Positions 43,374-51,625 of a stretch of 64,000 nt of DNA are shown one piece after another. The translations under genes were made by a program, and so were the position numbers. The DNA lies in contig NZ_CP080327.1 in the NCBI RefSeq assembly GCF_019443285.1, positions 496,001 to 560,000 of the forward strand, in the 5' to 3' direction. The stretch is from Aquisediminimonas profunda. GTDB lineage: Bacteria; Pseudomonadota; Alphaproteobacteria; Sphingomonadales; Sphingomonadaceae. A model generated the notes under the pieces. It saw nothing but the letters and a program-made list of their open reading frames with translations. It searched no databases and was not told where the DNA came from. Position 1 is the stretch's first letter. Each line of letters begins with the position of its first letter.

Positions 43374-43417
43374 CTCCAGTGACCGGCCGGCTGCCAGGCC
43401 AAAAACATACGCCTCAG

Positions 43418-43444
43418 TATTGTCAAACTACCCAAAGCACAATA
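43418..43444. promoter_or_regulatory. Imperfect inverted repeat in ligase/thiolase divergent promoter
   Basis: TATTGT and ACAATA are separated by 15 bases; flanking bases extend the symmetry (AGTATTGTC against CACAATAGT). It lies 45 bp upstream of the thiolase start and 52 bp upstream of the ligase start. It could bind the TetR protein encoded after the ligase. Confidence 0.38.
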
Positions 43445-43495
43445 GTCAGCTGCGCAGGCCGTACGCGCCACATCAGCAATCTTGGGAGACCCAAA

Positions 43496-45277
43496 ATGCC
43501 GACGAACGGTGCCGAAACCGGATTTGCACCCGTGGCGGTGAGCGTCCAAAGCCGCTCAGACAATGCCATTATCTTGCAAGCAAAAAATCCTCTTACCGGT
43601 CAAGCAATGACGATCAGCGAGCGGTTGAAAGCTTGGGCATTGAAGGAGCCTGACCGAATTTTCCTGCGTGAACGCGAAGGACGGAATTGGAGCACTGCTA
43701 CATTCGAACAAGTATGGAGGAGGGTCGGCACCATAGCCGCTCATCTGGTAAGGACGGGCTGTTCCCAAGATGCACCGCTATTGGTTCTGGCAGGCAACAG
43801 CATCGACCATGCCCTCGCAACACTGGCAGCCTATCGGGTCGGCATTCCCGTCGCTCCGGTTTCGCCGTCCTATGCCGCTTACGGAAACTACGATCGCCTT
43901 AGGGCCCTTGCGCAAGTGGCCGGCGCGCGCGCCGCGGTAGTCGGTCCTGAAATCTGCGCCGAAGCGCGCGATGCGCTGGCCGGCTGGGGCGTAAAGGTCT
44001 TCACACCCGCCAGCCTGGAACACTTCGCGCCCGACGACGCTCTGGTTGCGCAGTACGAAACCGCGGTCAGCCTCGACACCGCGGCGAAGCTCATGTTCAC
44101 CTCGGGATCGACCGGAACGCCCAAGGCCGTGATCAACACCCATCGGATGATGGCGACAAACCAGTTGCAGCTGTCGCAAATCTGGCCGCTTGCCCCGGAT
44201 CACCCTCCAGTGCTCGTCGACTGGCTGCCGTGGAGTCATACATTCGGGGGCAATTTCGTTTTCAACATGGCCCTGTGGCATGGCGGGTCCCTGACAATTG
44301 ATGAAGGGCGCCCCGCCCCTGCCCTGATAGGCAAGACGCTGGAGGCCATGGCCGAATTTGCTCCGACCCGATTTTTCGGCGTCCCGGCAACGTACGAAGC
44401 CCTGATCCCGGCCATCGAAGCCAATCCCGAGCTGAGCGCCCGCGCGTTTCGCAACGTGCAATTTGCCTTCTGCGCAGCCGCCGCGCTTCCCGAGAAGGCC
44501 CGGGACCGGATGATCGAACTGATGAGACAGGTGACAGGACAAAGGATACCGATGCTGGCAGGCTGGGGGTCAACGGAGACAGCACCTTGCGTAACGGCCG
44601 TACACTTCCCGGCATCTCATTCCGCCAACATCGGCGTTCCTCTCCCGGGGGTCACGATCAAGCTGACGCCCGAGGGCGAAAAGCTCGAGCTGCGCGTCAA
44701 GGGGCCTAACGTCATGCCCGGCTATTGGCGGGCGCCGGAGGCGACGGCCTCGGCGTTCGATAGCGAAGGCTATTATTGCATTGGCGACGCCGGGCGCTTC
44801 ATCGACCCGGACCTGCCCGAAGCTGGCCTGGCTTTTGACGGTCGAGTCGCCGAAAATTTCAAGCTAACCAGCGGGACTTGGGTGAATGTCGGCGCCTTGC
44901 GCATCGCTCTCATCGATGCGACCCGGCCTTATGTTCAGGATGCCGTGATTGCCGGCCACGATCGCGACGAGATCGGCGTTCTGCTCTTCCTCAATGAAAG
45001 CGCCAGCCGCGAGGCTCAGGGTCTTGCTCCTGACGATGATCTGTGGAGCGCGCCCGGTGTCATCGCGGCCGTGCGTGAGGCGATCTCGGCCTATAACCAG
45101 GCCGCTGGCGGAAGTAGCCAGAGAATTGCCCGCTTTCGGATCGAGCGATCATCTCCCTCGCCTGCGCTTGGCGAGATCACCGACAAGGGATATATCAACC
45201 AGCGCGGAACCCTTCGCGCACGATCGGCAGCTGTGGCGGCCCTCTTTGCGGATGAGCATCACAAGGTTGATCGATGA
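43496..45277 (+). CDS. Feruloyl-CoA synthetase-like acyl-CoA ligase
   Basis: A 593-residue ANL ligase. The P-loop motif F-T-S-G-S-T-G-T-P-K-A is near residue 205, and G-W-G-S-T-E-T-A-P lies further on. The C-terminus G-E-I-T-D-K-G-Y-I-N-Q-R is characteristic of feruloyl-CoA synthetases, which activate hydroxycinnamic acids. ATG 43496 follows a GGGAG site; a much longer frame upstream overlaps the thiolase promoter and is rejected. It is divergent from the thiolase/beta-oxidation pair, so a cinnamate-type side chain could be activated and shortened here. Exact acid unknown. Confidence 0.85.
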   Translation: MPTNGAETGFAPVAVSVQSRSDNAIILQAKNPLTGQAMTISERLKAWALKEPDRIFLREREGRNWSTATFEQVWRRVGTIAAHLVRTGCSQDAPLLVLAGNSIDHALATLAAYRVGIPVAPVSPSYAAYGNYDRLRALAQVAGARAAVVGPEICAEARDALAGWGVKVFTPASLEHFAPDDALVAQYETAVSLDTAAKLMFTSGSTGTPKAVINTHRMMATNQLQLSQIWPLAPDHPPVLVDWLPWSHTFGGNFVFNMALWHGGSLTIDEGRPAPALIGKTLEAMAEFAPTRFFGVPATYEALIPAIEANPELSARAFRNVQFAFCAAAALPEKARDRMIELMRQVTGQRIPMLAGWGSTETAPCVTAVHFPASHSANIGVPLPGVTIKLTPEGEKLELRVKGPNVMPGYWRAPEATASAFDSEGYYCIGDAGRFIDPDLPEAGLAFDGRVAENFKLTSGTWVNVGALRIALIDATRPYVQDAVIAGHDRDEIGVLLFLNESASREAQGLAPDDDLWSAPGVIAAVREAISAYNQAAGGSSQRIARFRIERSSPSPALGEITDKGYINQRGTLRARSAAVAALFADEHHKVDR

Positions 45278-45867
45278 CAGTGCAAAGCGCCAGATCCAAA
45301 TCCGCTGCCAAGCCCTCGAAGCGGCTCGAAGCTGGCGATTGGGTCAATGCAGCGTTGGCCGCACTTGCCGACTTCGGTATCGGCGGCGTGCGTGTGGAAA
45401 AGCTTGCCCTGACGCTGGGCGTGACCAAGGGCAGCTTCTACTGGCACTTCAAGGACCGCGACGCACTGCTTCTCGAGTTGCTCGAAACTTGGCGGCGACG
45501 TGCGACGGTTCAGGTCATGGAAAGGCTGGAACGCCGGGCGATGTCCGCTCAGCAACGCCTAGAGGAACTTCTGCGATTTCCCTTTGCGTCTCCTCGAGCG
45601 GCCGAAGGGTCTGATGTCGAGCTGGCTATCCGATTGTGGGGGCGCAATGACCCGCGAGCCTGGCGGATACTGGCTGAAATCGATGAACTGCGGTTGCGCT
45701 ATCTCACGTCCATTTTGACAGAACTGGGCTTGCCAACGGAGGAAGCCGAAGCCCGCGCAGTCATCGGATATGGGTTCATGCGCGTGGGCAACAGTTTGCC
45801 CCTGACCGGGTCGGTTGACGCCCTGATTAAAACGGTCGCCTCGATCATCGGAGCCGCACAGGCTTGA
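45274..45867 (+). CDS. TetR-family transcriptional regulator
   Basis: A 197-residue regulator whose ATG overlaps the ligase stop by four bases (ATGA). The helix-turn-helix reads V-E-K-L-A-L-T-L-G-V-T-K-G-S-F-Y-W-H-F-K at about residues 40-60, a typical TetR recognition helix. Co-transcription with the ligase suggests feedback control of the ligase and thiolase operons, perhaps by an acyl-CoA. It is not closely related to the two TetR proteins at 24.0 and 31.5 kb. Confidence 0.87.
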   Translation: MTVQSARSKSAAKPSKRLEAGDWVNAALAALADFGIGGVRVEKLALTLGVTKGSFYWHFKDRDALLLELLETWRRRATVQVMERLERRAMSAQQRLEELLRFPFASPRAAEGSDVELAIRLWGRNDPRAWRILAEIDELRLRYLTSILTELGLPTEEAEARAVIGYGFMRVGNSLPLTGSVDALIKTVASIIGAAQA

Positions 45868-46015
45868 GCAAGTCGCGCGCCGTCTTGCCTGGACCGGGGA
45901 GGCCCTGTTTCGTGTGGCGCCAATCAGGCAGACCTTCCGCTCGCTGACTGGGCGCGAACGCCTTGTGCGCAGCCTAGGCGGTCGGGATCGATCGCTCCCT
46001 GGCCACCACCTGAAT

Positions 46016-46822
46016 TCAACCTTCCGCAACCACCGTGTTTCGCAATGTTCCCAAGCCTGTGATCGATATGGCGACTTCTTGCCCCGGCTTGAGGAGGTCA
46101 CGTTCGGGATCATCCGAAAATATGCCGACCCCGCCCGGCGTGCCGGTTACAATGATATCGCCCGGCTCCAGCGTCAGCCGTGACCAGTAGGCGATGATCT
46201 CTGGGATCTTGAACAACATCGCCCCTGTGCTCTCGTGCTGCCGCACGTCACCGTTGACGCGAGTCTCGATCGTCAACGCGTGCGGGTCGGCGATTTCGTC
46301 GGCGGTCACCAGGAAAGGGCCGCACGGGCAGGACGTGTCCGCATTCTTCCCCCCGACAATCATGCCGCGCGACATCTCGAGGAGTTGCACGTCGCGCATG
46401 CTGATGTCGTTCACGATCATATAGCCAGCGAAAACGTCGCGCCAGTCGGCCGGATCAACATATTTGCATCGCTTGCCGATCACCAGCGCAAGTTCGGCTT
46501 CATAATCCAACTGGCGGGTCCAGCGCGGATAGATGATGGGCTGGCCGTGCCCCACCATTGTCGAGGCGAATTTCGCGAAAGCGGGTGGCGTCATGGCGCC
46601 AGTCAGATGTCGAGCGGCCTCCAATGTTTCGCCGCCGGTGACGGACCGGTCGATCTCACCGCGATGGGTGGCGTAATTCGATCCAACGACGATAATCTTT
46701 CCGGGATTGGGCAGCGGCGGCGCGAAATTGGCCTCAGCGCCTTCGCCGCCAGGCAAAAAGGCGAACGGCCGGCTGCCATCAGAAGGAAAACTGGTGCTCA
46801 GACGACTGTAAAGATTCGACAT
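46016..46822 (-). CDS. Fumarylacetoacetate hydrolase family protein
   Basis: A 268-residue FAH-fold protein, the third in the window. Metal ligands appear in L-D-Y-E-A-E-L-A-L-V-I-G (about residue 108) and I-V-N-D-I-S-M-R-D. The end G-D-I-I-V-T-G-T-P-G-G-V-G is typical. It resembles 2-hydroxyhepta-2,4-diene-1,7-dioate isomerase and acylpyruvase-type members. It is convergent with the TetR gene and 66 bp after the malonyl-CoA decarboxylase on the same strand. Substrate unknown. Confidence 0.83.
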   Translation of the reverse strand: MSNLYSRLSTSFPSDGSRPFAFLPGGEGAEANFAPPLPNPGKIIVVGSNYATHRGEIDRSVTGGETLEAARHLTGAMTPPAFAKFASTMVGHGQPIIYPRWTRQLDYEAELALVIGKRCKYVDPADWRDVFAGYMIVNDISMRDVQLLEMSRGMIVGGKNADTSCPCGPFLVTADEIADPHALTIETRVNGDVRQHESTGAMLFKIPEIIAYWSRLTLEPGDIIVTGTPGGVGIFSDDPERDLLKPGQEVAISITGLGTLRNTVVAEG

Positions 46823-46888
46823 GAATAAGCCCTCGTGAAGAAGATTATGCGACCCCTGCCATTGATTAGGTTTGAAGACGTTGAATCA

Positions 46889-48367
46889 TCAGTGCTCGAG
46901 AAGACGCCGCGGCCCGCTCTCAGATTTGCCTATCAGAACGTCCACCTCGCGCGATCGGGCGACCTCGCGGGCGCGGGTGAATCGCTCGCGGTTCGCCTCG
47001 ATCATAACGGGGTCGTACTCGTAATTGACCATGATGCCCCACGATTCACGCAGCCCCCGCTCTCCTGGATTGCCCATCCAGTTGACGCGCTCGAGCCGCG
47101 CGCCATTGCTGAGATGGAAGCGAGCGACCGGATCGATGGGCGATTGACCAACTGTCGCGGACCGCGTCAGGTAGACCGCACACAACCCGCACAACAGCGG
47201 TCCAAGCCGGGCGTTTGCGGCCGGATCCTTTTCCCAGCCCGGCTGTCCCAGCGCGTCCTTCAATGCAGCCGCCAAGTCTTCGACGGGGCCAAACGCTTTG
47301 CGGATTGCCGCAGGCCAGTCGCAGTCCGGCAGAAGGTCCTGAGCGAGTTGCCGATCGAGCCAGTTGCGAAAGCCAGGTACCGGCGACAAGGTTGCGAAAC
47401 GGCGAAGCGCCGGCAATTGCACACGCAAGATTTCGACGACTTGTTTGATCAGAAAGTTTCCGAATGAGATTCCGCGCAGTCCAGCCTGGCAGTTGGAGAT
47501 CGAATAGAAGATGGCCGTATCGGCTGCTTCGGCGCGCGCGCAGCGCGTCCTCTCGTCTGTATTGCGCTCCAGCAGGTCGTCGACCGATCCCGCCAGTCCC
47601 TCGACGAGTGCGACCTCGACAAAGATCAGGGGATCGTCGGGAAGGGCTGGGTGAAAGAAGCCGAAGCAACGCCGGTCAGGCGCAAGTCGGCGACGCAAAT
47701 CGTCCCAGCCTTGGACCTCGTGGACAGCCTCGTAAGTTATCAACCTTTCCAGAATGGATGCTGAGGTTTGCCAGTCGATCTGGCGCAACTCGAGAAAGCC
47801 GCGGTTGAACCACGAAGCGAGCAAATGGCGCAAATCGGTGTCGAGCGCTTGCAGGATCGGATTCGCCGGTATCAGGGTCGCAAGGTCTTCCCGCAACGAT
47901 ATCAGGCGACGCGTTCCCCCATGGCCCATGTTTATCCGACGCAGTAGTTCCTGCCGGGGCGGCTCCGCTGCGGCTGCGAGGCGTGCAGCCATTTCCCATC
48001 CCGGCTTGTCGAGATAAGCCCGAGCTGCCTTCGCGAGGAGATCATGATCGACATCGAACCGCTCTGACAGGAAGACCAGGAACCGGGCGCGATCGTCAAT
48101 CGAAAAATCGTCCAGCAGATCGAGTAACTCCTGGGCGATCGTGGCGCCTGATGCTTCTCCCCGCGTCGACAGGAGCGCTTGCGCCAGGACTTCGGCGAGT
48201 TGCGCTACCCCGTGGGTGCCGTCGGCGGGGACGGGAAAGCGCCTTCCGCCTAAGACAATCGATTCCCAGACAAAATGAACCCAGTCGCGTAGATCCCGAC
48301 TGGTGCCGGAAATCGGTCGCGGCCATGGACGCTGTTGGGCACGAGCTGTCTTAGCCGAGTTATGCAT
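46889..48367 (-). CDS. Malonyl-CoA decarboxylase
   Basis: A 492-residue protein matching malonyl-CoA decarboxylase. The N-terminal helical domain includes G-H-G-G-T-R-R-L-I-S-L-R. The catalytic domain shows F-F-H-P-A-L-P-D-D-P-L-I-F-V-E-V-A-L and F-Y-S-I-S-N-C-Q-A-G-L, then F-G-N-F-L-I-K-Q-V-V. It converts malonyl-CoA to acetyl-CoA and CO2. Near C-C hydrolases and a ketosynthase-like pair it could remove malonyl-CoA released from a beta-keto side chain, though it may simply be a housekeeping gene at the region edge. ATG 48367 gives a normal length. Confidence 0.88.
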   Translation of the reverse strand: MHNSAKTARAQQRPWPRPISGTSRDLRDWVHFVWESIVLGGRRFPVPADGTHGVAQLAEVLAQALLSTRGEASGATIAQELLDLLDDFSIDDRARFLVFLSERFDVDHDLLAKAARAYLDKPGWEMAARLAAAAEPPRQELLRRINMGHGGTRRLISLREDLATLIPANPILQALDTDLRHLLASWFNRGFLELRQIDWQTSASILERLITYEAVHEVQGWDDLRRRLAPDRRCFGFFHPALPDDPLIFVEVALVEGLAGSVDDLLERNTDERTRCARAEAADTAIFYSISNCQAGLRGISFGNFLIKQVVEILRVQLPALRRFATLSPVPGFRNWLDRQLAQDLLPDCDWPAAIRKAFGPVEDLAAALKDALGQPGWEKDPAANARLGPLLCGLCAVYLTRSATVGQSPIDPVARFHLSNGARLERVNWMGNPGERGLRESWGIMVNYEYDPVMIEANRERFTRAREVARSREVDVLIGKSESGPRRLLEH

Positions 48368-48614
48368 GTTGCTGCCTTGAACTGGAGGCCTGCAATTGGC
48401 TTAAAGAAGCCTTATTGCGCGATCAACGACGTCGAGACCCGTGGCGTGATCGGTCAGTCTTTTGGCACATGCGTCGATTGCTCCCTGCCGCAGTTGCCGA
48501 TTCAAGGCGCCGCCAGCTGCCGCAGGCGCTACTTCGCCTTTTCAAATTCCTCGCTAAGTTGATCGGCAGTCTTGATCAGCGCCACTTCCGCCACTGCGAT
48601 TGCCGGAAGTATCC

Positions 48615-49067
48615 TTAGCCAATGCCCGGCTCGCGCTTTGATCCGCTGTCGGGCCTCAGCCGCACGCGTTCTTCGCGGGTCGGATCGTCAAACCCGAGCA
48701 GACGGTGGGCACGGGCAAGCGAGGCCTTGTAGCGGGCGAGCGACGCGGGTGCTGCCCCCTCGCCTGCCCGGAACGCCAGATAGTCGGCGATCTGCTGCGT
48801 CGTTGCCGGGACGCCGACAACGCCCTGTCCACGGCGCGAGAGGTCGAACGCCTCGATGTCGCTGGCGAGTGCGCGGAGACTATTGGGGGCAGAGGCAGCG
48901 GCATCGGCGCGCGGCAGGTCAGGATGGGGGACGCGCGATCCGGCGCCCGACAAGGTTGAGAGTTGATCCGCGACGCGCGCGAGGGGCGAGGACTGCGAGG
49001 AATGGCTGCGTGCGTTGTCCATGAACTTATCCGCGGACAAGAGTTTTCCGGGAGTTTGCGAAACCAT
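48615..49067 (-). pseudogene. Tyrosine recombinase/integrase, N-terminal fragment
   Basis: A 150-codon fragment holding the SAM-like core-binding domain of a phage-type integrase: S-L-R-A-L-A-S-D-I-E-A-F, Q-I-A-D-Y-L-A-F-R-A-G-E-G, A-S-L-A-R-Y-K-A-S-L-A-R-A-H, D-P-T-R-E-E. The catalytic domain with the Arg-His-Arg-Tyr residues is missing; the frame ends shortly after R-L-R-P. It marks the left end of the phage-like island and shows that the element can no longer move on its own. Confidence 0.68.
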
Positions 49068-49270
49068 TCCCGAGCTACTATGCCAACTACCGCCCCGGGT
49101 GCAACCCGCGATAATTATCCCTTATCACACGCTAAGGTGTTCAGAATACTGCGGTAAATCAGTGTGTTGTAATTGCACCGTCAGAATAACAAACCCCTGG
49201 TCGTCTGCCGCCTGAAAGGCTTGGCAGTCAAACCGCGGGACTTGAATAGGCGATGCTCCGCCGGCTTCCC

Positions 49271-49486
49271 TCAATCCGGCACATCTTCAAACAGCACCGC
49301 GACCGGCACTTCGAGCGCGTCGGCGATCTTCTTGACGACAATGATGGTGGGATTGCGGACGCCGCGTTCGATGCCGGAGAGATAGGTCCGGTCGATATTG
49401 TGCTCGAGCCCGAACTTTTCCTGGGCCATGCCGGTTTTCTCGCGCAGGCGCCTGACATTGTGGCCGAAGGTTTTGCGAACGTCCAT
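49271..49486 (-). CDS. Small XRE-family transcriptional regulator
   Basis: A 71-residue protein that is almost entirely a Cro/CI-type helix-turn-helix: V-R-R-L-R-E-K-T-G-M-A-Q-E-K-F-G, I-D-R-T-Y-L-S-G-I-E-R-G and N-P-T-I. Such small regulators occur in phages, integrative elements and restriction-modification systems (C proteins). It is divergent from the PD-(D/E)xK gene at 49.6 kb and may control it. Confidence 0.83.
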   Translation of the reverse strand: MDVRKTFGHNVRRLREKTGMAQEKFGLEHNIDRTYLSGIERGVRNPTIIVVKKIADALEVPVAVLFEDVPD

Positions 49487-49628
49487 CGTCCAGCATGAAC
49501 AGCAAGAGTGGCTGTCCGGTCCACGGACGATGAGTCACATCTGGTTCTGATGTGTTGTGTTGTCATCTGATGCTGATGAGTCACATTTTACTGGACTTGG
49601 GTGTGTATCCAAGCAAATCCGTGTCCCC

Positions 49629-50810
49629 ATGAAGAAACGACGCGGAACACCGGTACTGGTTGAGGCAGATGGATGTGTGGGGGACCTTGAGCGCCTGGTG
49701 CTGGGCGCGGGCACCTTCACCGAGGACTGGCTGCAGGCCTTGATCCATGATCACCCGACATTGCTTCCGGTCAGCGATATTGAGCCCGGTTTTGGCGAGC
49801 TCGTCGCGGTTGCCCGCGAGGTGCCCTGTGCCCATGGGTTTATTGACAATCTCTATGTCTCCCCCAAGGGTGATCTGGTGCTGGTCGAGACAAAGCTGTG
49901 GCGCAATGTCCAGGCGCGCCGCGAGGTCGTTGCACAAGCGCTCGACTATGTGGCAGCACTCACCTTGCTCGACTATGCGAGCTTTGAAGCAGCCCTGCTT
50001 CGGGGCAACAGCGGGTCCCCTGCCCCCAAGAGCCTTTATGCCTGTGTGGCTGATCATCCTGATGCGCTCGATGAAGCGGCCTTTGTCGATGCGGTCTCAG
50101 CGAACCTTGCCCGAGGGCGGATGCTGGTGGTGGTCCTGGGTGATGGCATAAGGCGCGAGGTCGAAGCACTGGCAGCTCTGTTGCAGGCCCATGCAGGGGC
50201 GCACTTCACCTTTGCACTGGTCGAGCTTGCCATCTGGCGCAATGTCGCAACCGGTGCCCTTCTCGCCATTCCTGATACGCTCGCCCAGACGGTCATGATC
50301 GAACGCGGGATCGTCACGGTCCAGAATGGCGATGTGAGGATCGGGCCGGTCCCAGCCAGGGTTTCAGCAACGCTGCGCGCCCAGAGCATCAGCGACGAGA
50401 TGTTCTACGAAGCGCTGGGACAGACGGAGCCGGGCCTGCCGCAGGCACTCAGGGACTTCCTTGCACGTGTTGAGCCTCTGGGCGTCTATCCTGACCTCAA
50501 GACCGCGCTCAGCCTCAAGGTGGATGTGGCCGATGCGTCCCGCCCTATCAACCTCGGCTATGTGGCACGGAACGGCCAGGTCTGGACCAACCCGCTGACC
50601 GCATGTGTGCCGCGCGATCTGGCGCTGCGCTACAACGAGACGCTTGCCGCTCTGATCGGCGGGGTGGTCGCCACGCCCAATGACATCGTGCTCACGACCA
50701 ATGGCAAGAGCGCACCCAAACTCTCGGCACTCCTGCCCGCGCATGCCGAAGGCTGGGCGCGTGCCATTGCAGAGCTGCTCGGCGCGTATCGACAGCGAGA
50801 CCCCCAATGA
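49629..50810 (+). CDS. PD-(D/E)xK nuclease-like protein of unknown function
   Basis: A 393-residue soluble protein. The segment I-D-N-L-Y-V, then G-D-L-V-L-V-E-T-K at residues 72-89 fits a PD-(D/E)xK nuclease core (Asp73, Glu87, Lys89). The C-terminal half (about 250-390) is not recognised. ATG 49629 is chosen because the conserved part starts just after it. The gene overlaps the next by four bases (ATGA), so the two products are coupled. It stands beside the XRE regulator on a phage-like island, a common setting for defence or restriction genes. Family membership is inferred from the motif only. Confidence 0.6.
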   Translation: MKKRRGTPVLVEADGCVGDLERLVLGAGTFTEDWLQALIHDHPTLLPVSDIEPGFGELVAVAREVPCAHGFIDNLYVSPKGDLVLVETKLWRNVQARREVVAQALDYVAALTLLDYASFEAALLRGNSGSPAPKSLYACVADHPDALDEAAFVDAVSANLARGRMLVVVLGDGIRREVEALAALLQAHAGAHFTFALVELAIWRNVATGALLAIPDTLAQTVMIERGIVTVQNGDVRIGPVPARVSATLRAQSISDEMFYEALGQTEPGLPQALRDFLARVEPLGVYPDLKTALSLKVDVADASRPINLGYVARNGQVWTNPLTACVPRDLALRYNETLAALIGGVVATPNDIVLTTNGKSAPKLSALLPAHAEGWARAIAELLGAYRQRDPQ

Positions 50811-51205
50811 GCCGGGACCATCTTCTCCAGGAAGGCAGCTGGTACGGCATGACGATGTGGCCCGGCTATACAGGCACGCCCTATCGCTCGCCGATCCGCA
50901 TCCTGCGGCTGATCATGCACGAGAATGAAGTCCCCGACGACCTGATCGACATGGACTTCTACAATGCGGCCTATGCACATGGGGTGCGCACCATGGACTA
51001 TACCTTCCATGTGCTCATCCACCAGCCAACCTATCTGCTGGCGACCCTTATGGAGAACCGGGACCGGGCGCTGGCGATCGAGCCGCTTACCTCGGACTGG
51101 ATCCAGACCTTCTTTCCCGACGAGTTCGCAAAGCTCCAGGACATTGCCGGCCATGGCGGCATGTCGCTTGAGGACGGGATCCCGCTCCTCGCCGCAGACT
51201 GGTAG
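50807..51205 (+). CDS. Hypothetical protein coupled to the PD-(D/E)xK gene
   Basis: A 132-residue protein with no family I recognise. It is acidic and rich in aromatic residues and histidine (for example Y-T-F-H-V-L-I-H-Q-P-T-Y), and ends in D-W. The ATG overlaps the upstream stop, so it is likely made with the nuclease-like protein. It may be a partner or immunity-type protein, but nothing in the sequence proves that. Confidence 0.6.
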   Translation: MSRDHLLQEGSWYGMTMWPGYTGTPYRSPIRILRLIMHENEVPDDLIDMDFYNAAYAHGVRTMDYTFHVLIHQPTYLLATLMENRDRALAIEPLTSDWIQTFFPDEFAKLQDIAGHGGMSLEDGIPLLAADW

Positions 51206-51289
51206 TCCCTCGCTCAAATATCCTACGCCCAGTCCCGATGATCCCGACAAACTCCATCAGCCCGACATACCCCATCAGGAGGTCTCCCC

Positions 51290-51625
51290 ATGTGGGTCTT
51301 TACCAACACCGCGTTCATCTCGGCGGTCCGGCACCGCGATAAGCCGGACAGCCTCATGGTCAGGGCCCGGTTGCCCGGCGACCTTGAGCGGTTCTTCGGC
51401 CCCGACGGCGCAGACCTCGCTGTCCAGGAAACCCGCGACGCTGACTATCGCTATCGCTGCACGGTCAGCGACGCGGTCTTTGCATCCGCACTCCTGAGAG
51501 CCGCCGGGCAGATCGACTATCCCAACTTCAAGGACTCCATTGGCCCCGATGATCAGATGCGGCACCACGCCTACCTGGACGTTTGGGCCGCCATGCACCG
51601 GGTGCAGGATCAGGGGGCGCACTGA
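51290..51625 (+). CDS. Hypothetical protein, island cargo
   Basis: A 111-residue protein starting M-W-V-F-T-N-T-A-F-I-S-A-V-R-H and with a central F-F-G-P-D-G-A-D-L segment. An AGGAGGTC ribosome site lies just before the ATG, the best one on the island. It lies 84 bp after the previous unknown gene and its 3' end overlaps the convergent DNA methyltransferase by 16 bases. The pattern of a short strand-rich protein that opens with a display-like motif is common in phage and plasmid cargo; the function is unknown. Confidence 0.65.
   Translation: MWVFTNTAFISAVRHRDKPDSLMVRARLPGDLERFFGPDGADLAVQETRDADYRYRCTVSDAVFASALLRAAGQIDYPNFKDSIGPDDQMRHHAYLDVWAAMHRVQDQGAH

Noticed and set aside
48335-48618. Short open frames between malonyl-CoA decarboxylase and the integrase stub
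   Set aside because: No ribosome site or similarity; the region seems to be the non-coding island border.
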